In this document: in pieces, positions 33,813-43,529 of the stretch | How positions within the stretch are numbered: position 1 is the stretch's first letter | Layout of the letters: the number at the start of each line of letters is the position of its first letter | Source of the DNA: Cynocephalus volans | Lineage: Eukaryota; Chordata; Mammalia; Dermoptera; Cynocephalidae | Length of the DNA stretch: 64,000 bases | Assembly (NCBI RefSeq): GCF_027409185.1 | Contig: NC_084464.1 | Coordinates: 50,381,095-50,445,094, forward strand | Direction of reading: 5' to 3' | Translations under genes and position numbers: made by a program | Notes under the pieces: generated by a model | Databases searched by the model: none | Told to the model about the DNA's origin: nothing | The model's input: only the letters and a program-made list of their open reading frames with translations

Positions 33813-33819
33813 GTCCCCA

Positions 33820-34100
33820 TCATCTCACCTGCCACTGCTCCTAAAGACACAGCTGCCTGGGTGAATTCTTGAAAGTGCTGCAGTAATCACACTGCTCGCC
33901 TGCTTAAAACCCTTCCATCAGCATGCTTAAACCTATTTTTCTTTCTCGCACCCCTCTGGCAGTCTGGTGGAGCCTATGGACTTCTTCCTAGTGCCATGAT
34001 GTTAAATGCATAAAATAAAATACAACCTATTACGAAGGCAACCAATCATATTAAAACACAATTATCAAAATATTTCTTAAAAATAAAATCTGCATATAAT
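33820..34100. mobile_element. Ancient dispersed repeat(s), family not assigned
   Basis: GCCTGCTTAAAACCCTTCC at 33899-33917 is L2-like. The AT-rich text from about 33965 (AATGCATAAAATAAAATAC, then AAGGCAACCAATCATATT) recurs widely in mammals, but I cannot name it. Confidence 0.3.
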
Positions 34101-34117
34101 AACATATGTGCTCTTTT

Positions 34118-34293
34118 TTTTTTTTTTTTAAAAAAAAAAAAAGATGACCGGTAAGGGGATCTTAACCCTTGACTTGGTGTTGTCAGCACCATGCTCACCC
34201 AATGAGCTAACCGGCCATCCCTATACGGGATCCGAACCCGGGGCCTTGGTGTTATCAGCACCGCACTCTCCCGAGTGAGCCACGGGCTGGCCC
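34118..34293 (-). mobile_element. CYN-type tRNA-Ile SINE, dimer, antisense
   Basis: Read on the minus strand: GGGCCAGCCCGTGGCTCACT, GGGTTCGGATCCC, GGATGGCCGGTTAGCTCATT, AAGGGTTAAGATCCCC and CTTACCGGTCATC, then T13 and an A run. Target-site duplications of about 17 bp flank it (AACATATGTGCTC at 34101 and AACATAAGTGCTC at 34295). Confidence 0.9.
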
Positions 34294-34327
34294 AAACATA
34301 AGTGCTCTTTTAATGAACACATTATAT

Positions 34328-34514
34328 GAGGGCACTTCAAAAAGTTTGTGGGAAGGGCCGGCCCGTGGCTCACTCGGTAGAGTGCGGTGCTGATAGCGCC
34401 AAGGCCCCGGGTTCGGATCCCATATATGGATGGCCGGTTCGCTCACTGGCTGAGCGTGGTGCTGACAACACCAAGTCAAGGGTTAAGATCCCCTTACCGG
34501 TCATCTTTTAAAAA

Positions 34515-34557
<43 letters not shown>

Positions 34558-34618
34558 GTGGGAAAATAGGATTGAATGATAATATAAATCTTTCCATGAA
34601 CTTTTTGAAGACCCCTCA
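34328..34618 (+). mobile_element. Palindromic mariner-like MITE, copy 4, interrupted by a SINE
   Basis: Left arm GAGGGCACTTCAAAAAGTTT, right arm TTCCATGAACTTTTTGAAG then ACCCCTC. The interior is split by the CYN dimer at 34355-34550. Removing the insert and one duplication leaves an element of about 80 bp like copies 1 and 2. Confidence 0.85.
34355..34550 (+). mobile_element. CYN-type tRNA-Ile SINE, dimer, inside a MITE
   Basis: First unit GGGCCGGCCCGTGGCTCACT to GGGTTCGGATCCC, second unit GATGGCCGGTTCGCTCACTG to GGGTTAAGATCCCC, then CTTACCGGTCATCTTTT and an A tail over 40 long. A perfect 14-bp duplication AAAGTTTGTGGGAA flanks it (34341-34354 and 34551-34564). It is the best-preserved dimer here and probably the youngest. 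Confidence 0.92.
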
Positions 34619-35110
34619 CATTACAAATTACAGCAATAGGTCTAATAACTGACATAATTTTGAAACAATATTTTGAGACGTCTGCCACCATTTTCGTGTG
34701 ATAGGAAAATATCAGTGATGCTATCCACAGTCGCCTGAAGAAACTGGCAGGGTCAGTTTGGCACTGTTACCTTTACAAAGAGCAATCATCCTCAGTGACC
34801 ATTTATTCTTTTTCTCCCTAACACCCCTATCTGCATGACAGGTGACCAGCAAAGGGACCAAGCTGGAACATACCAGTGGGGACAGGCTGCAATCTCCAAA
34901 AGAAATACCCCAGGTTACAGTAAAGCTCCTCACCACAGGACAGAGAGACAAGAGCCAGGCACACCCAGTCACCCCACCAATAAACCAGGGAAAGGCCAGG
35001 CCAGCAGGTTGAGGATGCTCAGCACAGAAGGAAACCAGGAGGCTTCAGGGGAGCCAGAGGAAGCCATGGGAAAGGGGAGTGGTGACAGCACATGCTCAGG
35101 TAAATGAGGA
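34619..35110. other. Unique intergenic sequence
   Basis: No gene or clear repeat seen. Confidence 0.4.
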
Positions 35111-35114
35111 GAGT

Positions 35115-35270
35115 CACAGACTCCGGGCTCAGATCACCCTGGGTACCTTGAGCAAGTTATTTTACCTCTCCGAATCTCAGTTTCTTCATCTGTAAAATGG
35201 GCTAATAATCCCCATGGTGTCATTGCAATCATTAAATGAGATAATAATAATGGCTAAATGCTTTATTTAC
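35115..35270 (-). mobile_element. MIR SINE, antisense
   Basis: TTGAGCAAGTTATTTTACCT, CTCAGTTTCTTCATCTGTAA, AATGGGCTAATAATCCCCAT and TTAAATGAGATAATAATAAT are the mirrored MIR landmarks. Confidence 0.85.
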
Positions 35271-36285
35271 CTTCACTATCTCATGTAGTGTTTATTAATG
35301 TCTAGCACAACGTGAACATTAAAAAGCACCTTATTAGTATTGCTACAGGCAAATTTGTAGTAAGTCAGATTTGCCCCAATACCTCTCACCCTTTCCACTT
35401 GCCTTTTTCTTCTTTTATTCCCATCATCAGCCAGGAACTGCTCAATCACCTCAAGCCTCCCTGCGCAAGGTGCCTACAGAGTCTTCCAGCCAGAAACAAC
35501 TTTGGGAGGATGGGAGGAGTGGGGGGTGGGCTCCTGTGAACCATCAGGACTCCTGTAAATATTTGGGTGCGTATGTGCAGGGATGCATTTTTTCCCAGGG
35601 AAACAGCCACAGATTCTCAAAGTGGTGACCAAAACAGACAAAGGCTAGGATCCACAGAAGTGGAGTGTTAGGGTTTTAATGCTGGGCTCCTGCCTGAGTT
35701 TGAGAAGAGATCCTAGGGAGAGGGCAGTGTTTAACTCAGAGGAATGGCTCTCAAATGGTGGAATTTCAGGAATCAATGACAGTTGGAGAGAAAAGTTTGG
35801 GGGTAGGTCCCATAAATCATACCCTGCTGTGTTACTCTAAAACTGATCCAGTCTAAGGAACAGCTTCAGGTGACCCATGAGTTGGTCAGAGTGGGAGCCT
35901 CGTTACTGAGTTTTTTCCCTAACAATAGAAATTTTAGTTGTTACCAAACAGCAACGAAATTCTTTATTACCATGTTCACTTTTTAAGGAAAACACTCTGA
36001 AATGGCAATAGGGACCTATCTGAAATCTTCAAATACGAATAATTCAGTACCAGTGCTTGAGCTCTGTTCTTAACCCACAAGGACACTCTTCTCCATAGCT
36101 TAACTGGCTCTCAGATCAAAGGGCGTGTAGTTTTGTAATTAAGAGTAACTGAAACCCTGCCAAGGCAATGCTTATCTAACTTGATTATTGTCACTTAGCC
36201 ACCTCTCTCTTCTCAACGCCCAGCTAACTCCTGCAACTTCAAATATCTTACACTGAATTTACAAGTTCTATTTTTCAGTATTTTT
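35271..36285. other. Unique intergenic sequence
   Basis: No gene or clear repeat seen. Confidence 0.4.
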
Positions 36286-36289
36286 TTTT

Positions 36290-36672
36290 GTATGGTGGTA
36301 AAAAAATACATAGCATACAATTTACCATCTTAACTGTTTTTACGTGTACAGTACAGTAATGTTATCCATATGCAATTGCTGTGCAACAAATCTTTAGAAC
36401 TTTTTCATCTTGCAAAACTGAAATTTTATACCCATTGAACAAATTCCCCTTTACCCCTCTCCCCAGATGCTGGCAACTGCTATTCATTCTACTTTTGTTA
36501 TAAAGAGTGTGAAAACTTTAGAGACCTCATACAAGTCATCTAACCTTTTGCAATTGGCTTATTTCACTTAGTATAATGTCCTTGAAGTTCATCCATATTG
36601 TAGCATGTAAGAGAGTTTCCTTTTTTTCAAAGTTGAGTAATATTCCACTGCATGTATATACCATTTTCACTA
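36290..36672 (-). mobile_element. L1 3' fragment, antisense
   Basis: The plus strand shows ACAATTTACCATCTTAACTG, CATCTTGCAAAACTGAAATT, CCAGATGCTGGCAACTGC, TTATTTCACTTAGTATAATG and GTAATATTCCACTGCATG, the reverse of an L1M 3' UTR. Confidence 0.85.
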
Positions 36673-36674
36673 CT

Positions 36675-37200
36675 TTTTTTTTTTTTTTACAACTTTATTG
36701 CTTTATGATTTTATTTTGTTCTTTGATGTTTTTCCTGGTATAAAACACGAAGTTTGCTTTATTATGAATATTGAATTTACTTCTCAGAAACCTTCCTAAT
36801 TGAGTAAGTGGAGGATCTGTAGACGTGAAAATTTAAAAGATATTTCACCCAGGTTTTCAAACAATCCATTAGAAATAGAGCAAGTTTATAGGATAATTGA
36901 TAATCTTTCATAATACAAGCTATTTTATAAGGCATTTAATATGGTCTATCTCTCACGTGATACTACACAAACAAAAATAAAAATAGAAACTTTTGACCTT
37001 TTGAGTTGAGAGCAATAGATCTTTATTTTAAGGAAACATGGTTTTCAAATGACTGTGATATTAAACCACTTTATGGTCTTAATGGATATTTACATAGTTC
37101 CTTTGATCAGATGCAATTTTCTGAGGGGAACTGTTCACCTCTGAAATTCTCAAACAGAATATAAAGAAAAATATTCCAAAACAGAAATAAAACAATAATG
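36675..37200 (-). pseudogene. Probable processed retrocopy, 3' UTR only, source unknown
   Basis: On the minus strand the sequence ends GCAATAAAGTTGT followed directly by an A run (plus-strand T run at 36676-36690). That is a poly(A) signal about 10 nt from the tail, as in a reverse-transcribed mRNA. It inserted at the edge of the antisense L1. The body is AT-rich with no coding frame, so only a 3' UTR is likely present. I do not recognise the parent gene. The right end is not defined. Confidence 0.45.
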
Positions 37201-37460
37201 TTTTGGCATTATGAAAGGATTATCAAGTGGTCATTTTACCAAGAGGATAATCCCTTCACCTAACTGAAATAAGGAAGAAACAGAGGTGAGTGTGGATCTT
37301 CTTGTGACCAGAGCCTGAGAACAACACCTTGGGTGAAACAACTGATCTGCTCTGCCAATTTCTCTAGGTGGGACCCAGGTAAGTCTAATTATTGGTTGTC
37401 ATCAAGTTAAAACTCAACTCTATTCACAAAGCTGATTGCCCTTCAAAAGATGGCATTCTG
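37201..37460. other. Intergenic sequence without clear features
   Basis: May include the 5' part of the retrocopy. No gene or repeat was identified. Confidence 0.3.
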
Positions 37461-37524
37461 TCCAGATTCAATCCCTGCCCTAGTCAGCTGCCCCCAAAAT
37501 TTAAAAATTAAAAAAAAAAAAAAA
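37461..37524 (+). mobile_element. CYN-type SINE, short 3' fragment
   Basis: Only the B-box end is present: GTCCAGATTCAATCCCTGCC, TAGTCAGCTGCCCCC and an A-rich tail. Confidence 0.65.
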
Positions 37525-37839
37525 GGCACTCCGAAATGATTATCATGTATGATAAATAAGCATAAAAATAAGAAATAGACATAAATTATTGGAATGAATT
37601 TATTAGCCATGTAAGAAAATACATATCCCACCCCACCTCACCCCCATATACCTACTTTCCCTTTTCCATCCTGGAGGCTTATGTCCTGTAGGCATTCAGT
37701 GGTTTCAGTCCTGTTTTTATTCACAAAAGCCCCCACTGGCTGCTGTGCAGAGAATGGACATAGCACGTCCTGTTGTGTGTGCTCCTGACCTCCTCGGGAA
37801 AGTGCGGATCCAAGTGTGAGGTTGGGGCTAGCAAGGGGG

Positions 37840-38095
37840 ATGGGGTGGGGGGGAGGGGAGGGGAGGCCGGGCAAGGAGAAGTTCCTTTAGACCGGAAGGA
37901 GACGAAGGAGAGAGAGAGGCAGGAGGAGGGAGAATGGAGAGCTAGAAACAGGGGTTTGGAAAACACGAGAGGGTAAAGGATGGGGCAACAGAAGGAGAAG
38001 ATGAGGAGAGAGTGAAGGAGACATTGAGAGAGCAAGAAGAGAATGGGGATGGGAAACGGAGAAACAGAGTAGAAGGAAGTAGAAGGACAGAGAAA
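37840..38095 (+). repeat. Long purine-rich (GA/GGGA) tract
   Basis: About 250 bp in which the plus strand is overwhelmingly A and G, starting GGTGGGGGGGAGGGGAGGGG and continuing with GAGAGAGAGAGG and GGAGAAGATGAGGAG units. Confidence 0.8.
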
Positions 38096-38099
38096 CCAG

Positions 38100-39150
38100 A
38101 AATTATAAAAGCTTCGAACAAAATCCAGCCATCCCAAAGTATGCTGCAGTGTTTCTGTGAGGCAGCGAGACTGAAATAGGAAGAGGCCCTTTATTTTCTT
38201 AGGAAGAGAACACAGAGCAGAGGTGGGAGAGGAATGGCAGAGACTTCTCCAAACAAAGAGAGAGCCCGTGGCCTCTCAAACTGCCTACCTTATGCTGGCT
38301 GAAGCCTTCACACCACAGCCCCTGACTTTCTCACAAAGGGGTGAGCTCCATCCAGAGAGGGGGATCCAGGACCAAAGCCTGGTCTCCACACACAGCTGAG
38401 GGCTGGAGAGTGAGACTGCGGAGTTGGGGTTCAGGCCATGGCCGGGGGTGCAGGGTGGGTAGAAGGTAGGCAAGGGTTAGAGAAGAGGGACTTGTTCAGG
38501 GTAGGCAAGGGAGCCTGGTGCTGGGGGCGGGTTGTCCCCAGAAGGAACTGCCCCAAGGCCTTATCTGGGGTGAGCCTTGGCTAGGAGGGTTCTGAGGGGA
38601 CTGGCTCCGCAGGCTTTAGGGATGCGGAGCCAGGAAACCTGGGACTTCCCAGTTTTCTGCTCCAGCCTCCTAGGGACACATACGTTGTACCATAAAGGAG
38701 AGACAGAAACATCTACCAACTCAGATCAGTCCTTGAAGCTGCACCCCCATCCCCTTCGCTCCAGCTGGATTTGGAGATACCACAGATACCTCCCACCCGC
38801 AAGTAAAAACTGTGCTAAATCGTGATACCTGAGCACCGACCCCCTTTTCTCCCCCATGGGAAAAAAAGGCCTTGGCCAGGGGGCAGTGAGCTGGGATGGG
38901 GACCTGCTGTACCTGCTGTACCTGCTCCCACACAGGCCGAAGGGTCAGGACCAGCCTGTGGCTACCAAGCGATGGAGGGAGTGTGTCCCCCCAACTTCTG
39001 GCTGGTGCAGTTTGAGAGACAACAAGCTCACACCCGGGCTTCAGTGTCCTCCCTGCCAAGTAGTTCTAATGACCAGCCCTCTTAGGAAGGGTGGAAAGGA
39101 CGTAGTACCGCCTGGGTTTACAGACACACAGAAAATGGTAGCAAGGTGAG
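38100..39150. other. Unique sequence upstream of KCNK5
   Basis: No gene seen. A short perfect tandem, CTGCTGTAC repeated with the extension CTGCTGTACCTGCT, lies at about 38904-38927. Confidence 0.45.
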
Positions 39151-39159
39151 CCAGGAACA

Positions 39160-39480
39160 CCCTGGGCGTGTTTTTGACAGATTCCTTCGCTCCTTCAGTG
39201 TCCACCATGTAGCAGGGACTGAGGATACAACATCGAACAAACCAGACTACTCGTCTCCATCGGCGAGTGTGTTGAGGAGGTGTGGTACAGAGTTAACAAA
39301 AGAAACACAGCCATGTAGTAACTAGAGTGAACTTAGTGCTGGGAAGAACATAAAGCCTACTGGGGGTAAGGAGGGGCTGTTTGCAAGTGTAAATAGGCTG
39401 GGGAGTTACAAAGTGTGGGGGGTGTGTAGGGGTTACCAACAGTGCTGCCCCCTGACTGCTCCTTCCAGATGTGGGGGTCT
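39160..39480. mobile_element. Possible L2/MIR3-related fragment
   Basis: GTGTCCACCATGTAGCAGGG and CTGAGGATACAACATCG then AACTAGAGTGAACTTAGTGC follow the LINE2-associated pattern seen elsewhere in the window. Diverged. Confidence 0.35.
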
Positions 39481-39920
39481 CACCAGGCAGGTGAGAAGGG
39501 GCAGAGGCAGGAGTCACACTTTGTGGATGGATCAGTTCCTGATGTCCTCAGATTCCCTCTGATTTCCTCTTCAGCCCTTTTCTAACCCCCTTTCCCAGGC
39601 TGGTAAGAAGATGTGAGAGAGACAGGAAGAGACTGAGAAAATCAACTCTTTTCGGAAGAAACATGAGTGAATGAAAATTGAATTGCAATAAAAATAGCAG
39701 TAAATTCCTGACCTCAGTCGTAAGGTGCACAATCACTTTAGTTACTACACCAGCACTTATGACAAACTCGAGTCCCGGACACCGCAACCCCCGGGCACTG
39801 CGGGCGCTGGTGCGGGCGGGCGGTGCACCTCCCGCGGCGGCGGCCCGGTGGAGCGGAGCGACCCGAGAGCTCCCGCCAGCGCGCACCTGGCTCTTACTCC
39901 CGCGCCTCGGAGGGGCCGGC

Positions 39921-39964
39921 GCGGGGCGGGGCTTTACGGGGGCGGGGCTTCAGGGGCGGGGCCT
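39921..39964 (+). promoter_or_regulatory. Cluster of three GC boxes (Sp/KLF-type sites)
   Basis: Three copies of GGGGCGGGG-type sequence lie within 44 bp (39921-39932, 39939-39950, 39953-39964), followed by a CCCCTCCCCC tract at about 39972. They sit roughly 435-480 bp upstream of the KCNK5 ATG, where Sp1/KLF factors usually bind in TATA-less promoters. A kappaB-like decamer GGGATTCCCA follows at 39985-39994. Binding is inferred, not shown. Confidence 0.6.
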
Positions 39965-40029
39965 GCGCCGGCCCCTCCCCCGCCGGGATTCCCAGCGGGC
40001 GGGCAGAGCGAGCCGGGCGCTGGTTAAAG

Positions 40030-40398
40030 AGGCGCGCGGAGGCGGGCGCGGCGCTACTGCTGTAGCTCGCGGAGGAGCGGCCCACGTGTCTCCCCACAAT
40101 CGAGTCTGAGTTCTCCCGGCTCCTTACGCCCCCCGCGGTCCCGGGCGCCCCCTCGGCCCCCTTGGTGTTCGCCGACCCCGGCCCGCGTGAGCAGGGTCCC
40201 GCGCAGTTCCCCGCCTCAGAGGGCCAACTTGGCCGAGCAACTTTGTCCGGGGAGCGGCTTTTGGGGGGACAGGGCACTGCGCATGCGGAGCTCCAAATTC
40301 AAACAGCTGTTTCCAGAGGCTGGAGGCTGGAGGGCGGGGGGACACGGAGCCGCTGGGTTGAGGGGAAGCTTTCTCTGGGAGGCGGCCGCTCCGGAGCC
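40030..40398 (+). other. KCNK5: KCNK5 5' untranslated region (approximate) with one upstream ATG
   Basis: This GC-rich stretch runs from just after the GC-box cluster to the KCNK5 start codon. The transcription start cannot be fixed from sequence, so the left edge is a guess. Only one ATG precedes the main start, at 40283. It has a weak context (C at -3, C at +4). Its frame is +1 relative to KCNK5 and stays open past the main ATG to the splice donor. The KCNK5 frame itself is also open upstream for 79 codons, back to about 40162, but contains no in-frame ATG. An E-box CACGTG lies at 40083-40088. Confidence 0.6.
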
Positions 40399-40584
40399 AT
40401 GGTGGACCGGGGTCCTCTGCTCACCTCGGCCATCATCTTCTACCTGGCTATCGGGGCGGCGATCTTCGAAGTGCTGGAGGAGCCGCACTGGAAGGAGGCC
40501 AAGAAAAGCTACTACGCGCAGAAGCTGCATCTGCTCAAGGAGTTCCCGTGCTTGGGCCAGGAGGGCCTGGACAAGATCCTGCAG
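40399..40584 (+). CDS. KCNK5: KCNK5 (TASK-2) two-pore-domain K+ channel, first coding exon
   Basis: This exon encodes the first 62 residues of a K2P potassium channel subunit, starting MVDRGPLLTSAIIFYLAIGA and ending GLDKILQ. I recognise it as the N-terminus of KCNK5/TASK-2, an alkaline-activated background K+ channel of the plasma membrane (kidney proximal tubule, brainstem respiratory neurons, lymphocytes). Residues about 5-25 are hydrophobic and form transmembrane helix M1. Residues 26-62 begin the extracellular cap. Cys51 (in FPCLG) is at the position known in K2P channels for the inter-subunit cap disulfide. The ATG has G at -3 and G at +4, a strong initiation context. The frame ends exactly at CAG|GTGAGC, a consensus donor, in phase 0. 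Pore loop 1 and the rest of the channel must lie in exons beyond the window, and none of their sequence is seen here. It differs from the human protein as I remember it at only a few positions. The identification is firm. Confidence 0.96.
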
Positions 40585-41150
40585 GTGAGCCGCCGCCTGT
40601 ACCCCACACACACCCGAAGCTGGCTGGGGCTTTAGGGGTGCTGGGTGGAGGACCCCCACAGCTTTTGGTGATACTCAGTCCCTGTGGAAGATCTTGAGGG
40701 TGATGGGAGAGGATGTCCCATCGTGGGTCAGGCTTGGAGGATCTGTCGCTCACCTGGGGACACGGGTTCCCCACGCGGGGAGACTCGCTGGGACCTAGTT
40801 TGTCTGGAGAGAAGTTGGGGTTGAGTCCGGGTGAACTGGGCCCCGCGGTGTCTCGGTGTGGGTGTGCGGGTTCCTCCCTCTTTGGAGGGAGGCTGCGGGG
40901 AGGATAAAGGCGTTATCTTTCCTTGGAGACGCTCCCGGAGTCCGGGAGCTGAGCCGGGTGCCACCCCCTCGCGTCGCCACCTCCCCGCTCCAGGGCCGGC
41001 GCCGCGCCCGCCAGGCTTTTCTTCAGGAACGCGAAGCCGGCGGAGCTGTGGGAGGACCCCCAGCCCGAGCCCGAGCTCAACCTCCCCGCTTCCGCAGGGC
41101 TCGGGAGAGGGCTTGGGGCTGTGTGGTCCTGAGCCCAGGGGATGAGGGCC

Positions 41151-43525
41151 GGTGGCTGGAATGCCGGAGACGCGCTCAGGCTTCCGGGAAGGCTTATCTC
41201 AGGGAGAGGAACCTCAAGGGCTGGAGTTAAACTTCGTGGAAGTAGCGGGTTGCACAGGCGACCAAAACCCAAGTAGTCCCTTTTCGCTGGGGAAGGAGAG
41301 TGTGTGCAGAATGGAGGTGGGTGAGGTGAATTCCTTCGTGTTGGCACTGGGAGCTTCTGTCTTCTGGTGCACAGGCTCCGTGGATGGCATTGATCTCGCT
41401 TGGATAAACGGGTGACCGTCCTGGCTGGGCCCTTGGCCCACTTTGGGGACCGAGGCCCTCTACCCCAGTTTCTCCAGGGCTCGACCTCAACCGTCTACCC
41501 TTCCTGGCCTGCACTAAGGGCCTCTCTCCAGTGGGACTACCAGGACCTGGGTAAAAGCTCTAGAGGACAGGGTGGAGTCGGGCAGATCGTCCAAGGTGTT
41601 CCATTTCTCTTGGGGTGAAAGATGCTGGAAAGGGAGTCTGATGAGGAACAACATTTAATCCACAGCAGCTCCCTAATACTGTATGCCTACCTAGTTGTCT
41701 CCCGTTTTCCAGCCTCAGTTCCCCGCATGTGAAATGGGTACGACCCCATCTTCATCCCTCTTTCCTGCCCTGGACTTTTGTAAGGTTGAAAGCGTTTGAA
41801 AACCGCGAAGACATCTTGCCAGTGATGCTCCCTTTTTGTCCTGGGATCAATAGACACAGACAGGCACAGAGGTGCCTACCTGGCAGTGGGGTGGGGTGTG
41901 TAAAGACGTTCTTTGAAAAGACTTACGGCGTCTAAGGACGCCAGTGGAAAGGGAGGTTTACGCAGGTTCAGCATTGGATTTAATGGACAGTCCTGCCCTT
42001 AGCAGCTTTGGGGGTGGGGGTGGGTGAGGGATGATGTTGGGGAGGGTGAGCTTCAGAAGGCGGATGGTCGGTTTAGCTCCTAATAGCGGTTCTGGGGTGA
42101 TAGGGGTTCCTCCTGAGAGGGGTCTGCTCTGTGTCTGTGCGTGTACTGGGGGGAGGGGGTCACTTATGATTCCTCTTGAGGAAACAATTCCTCTGGAGAA
42201 TGAGTGTTGTTTAGTTTAATCCAAGGCTTTGTTTAGAGGGGAAAGAGGGCAGGCGGGGATGATAAAGCCTTGAGCTGCCCTGGAAGTGTTTCCATCTTTG
42301 CTGCTCCTTGGCCACTTGCAGGGGAAGGAAGGAAAGAATTCAAGGCTAAATGTGGGAAAATAAACTTCAAAACACAGGGCGAGAAGGGAAGGGGGGGTCC
42401 AGTGGTTAGGCAGCCGGGTGCAGCTGGTGGTGCTAGCTTTGGAGGCTAGACAGCTTCCTTAAGGTGTTTGAACAGACAAAATGTCTCTTACTTTGACGTC
42501 CTGCTAAATCTTTCAACAGTTACCCGCCAAAAGCGGGCAGTTAGCTTTTAGAAAAAGCATTTGGGCATCAAGCCAGTCTGATTTGGAGATGATTACAGAT
42601 AAGTTCTTGAACAAGGATAGCCCTGTCCCCATCCTTGGCCAAGAAATCTCTCAAACCAACCCCAACTGGGTAGTCCCCTCTCTTCATAGGAAAAACCCAA
42701 GAAATGAAAATGGACCAGTGGCATTTGCCAGTATCAGTTTTAGTCTGCAGAAATCTGCCTTGCTCTGCTTTCTGATCTGTGACTTGGGGCACTGCCTCAA
42801 GCCTCAGGAAACTGGTTTAAGGAAAAATGAAAACTAAAAATCTTCTTTCCCATCTGTCTGCTTGAGCACTTTCCACCTGAGGTTCTGTGTGTTAGCTGGT
42901 TCTGAATCACCTTGTAAGCATAAAGGAGTCCTAGCTAGGAATTCCTGGGGTGGGAGCTGGGACGTGGCAAGGGTTGTTGGAAGGGAGGGGGGTTAGTCTG
43001 GCTTGGGGTTTTTCTTATGCTGGAAATTGTGTGTGTGTTTTCAAATGCATGAGAAAGGGAGTTAAGGTCATTTTCTTTAGAAACACTCCCTGAGTTGTCA
43101 GGTGCTTCCTCCCCTGCTCATACTGTGGTTGAACTGAGGCATAGGCTGGGTTTCAAGTGCTCAGCGCCCTGCCAGCCCTGGACCACGTGGTCACCCTCTT
43201 CCTGCCTTCAGAACCATCTTGAACCCTTGCTCTCACGTGGTTGCTCCACCAGATTTTTGGTGACCCACCATCCCAGCCTCTTCCTCAATTGCAGAGGCTT
43301 CCTGAAGGGAAGTTAGCATTTAAGGTACATGTACTTTGAGTTGGGCATCGGGGGTGGTGTAATCCTCATTTTATGAGAGAGGGCACAGGCTGATTTTGCT
43401 ATGGCTTAGCCATTTGCCCATCAAGCCATTTCACTTACCTTTGCCTCCCTTTCCTCATCTGCAAAATGAGGGTTTGGTAAGGCTCCGGTAAAGTGGAAAC
43501 GTCAGGCAGGAAGTGTATAGAAAGC
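41151..43525. other. Unique intron 1 sequence
   Basis: No exon or clear repeat seen, apart from a faint MIR-like CTCAGTTCCCCGCATGTGAA at about 41714 and G-rich patches at about 42005 and 42150. Confidence 0.45.
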
Positions 43526-43529
43526 AAGT

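Larger units (their letters stand above)
39750..41150. promoter_or_regulatory. CpG island spanning the KCNK5 promoter, exon 1 and start of intron 1
   Basis: CpG dinucleotides are dense here and rare in the flanking tens of kilobases. GC content is visibly above 65 percent around 39800-40600. The island covers the expected promoter, the whole first exon and about 550 bp of intron. No strong TATA box precedes the exon (only a weak TTAAAG at about 40024), which fits a CpG-type promoter with dispersed starts. Confidence 0.85.

Noticed and set aside
34355..34550. Functional tRNA-Ile genes
   Set aside because: The tRNA-like units keep A and B boxes but have diverged arms, are dimeric, carry A tails and have target-site duplications. 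They are SINEs.
1..39750. 3' end of KCNK17 or another neighbouring K2P gene
   Set aside because: KCNK17 lies upstream of KCNK5 in human synteny, but no exon with K2P-like sequence appears here. The intergenic gap is probably longer than the window.
40022..40029. TATA box at GGTTAAAG
   Set aside because: Poor match, and the CpG-island context with several GC boxes argues for a TATA-less promoter.
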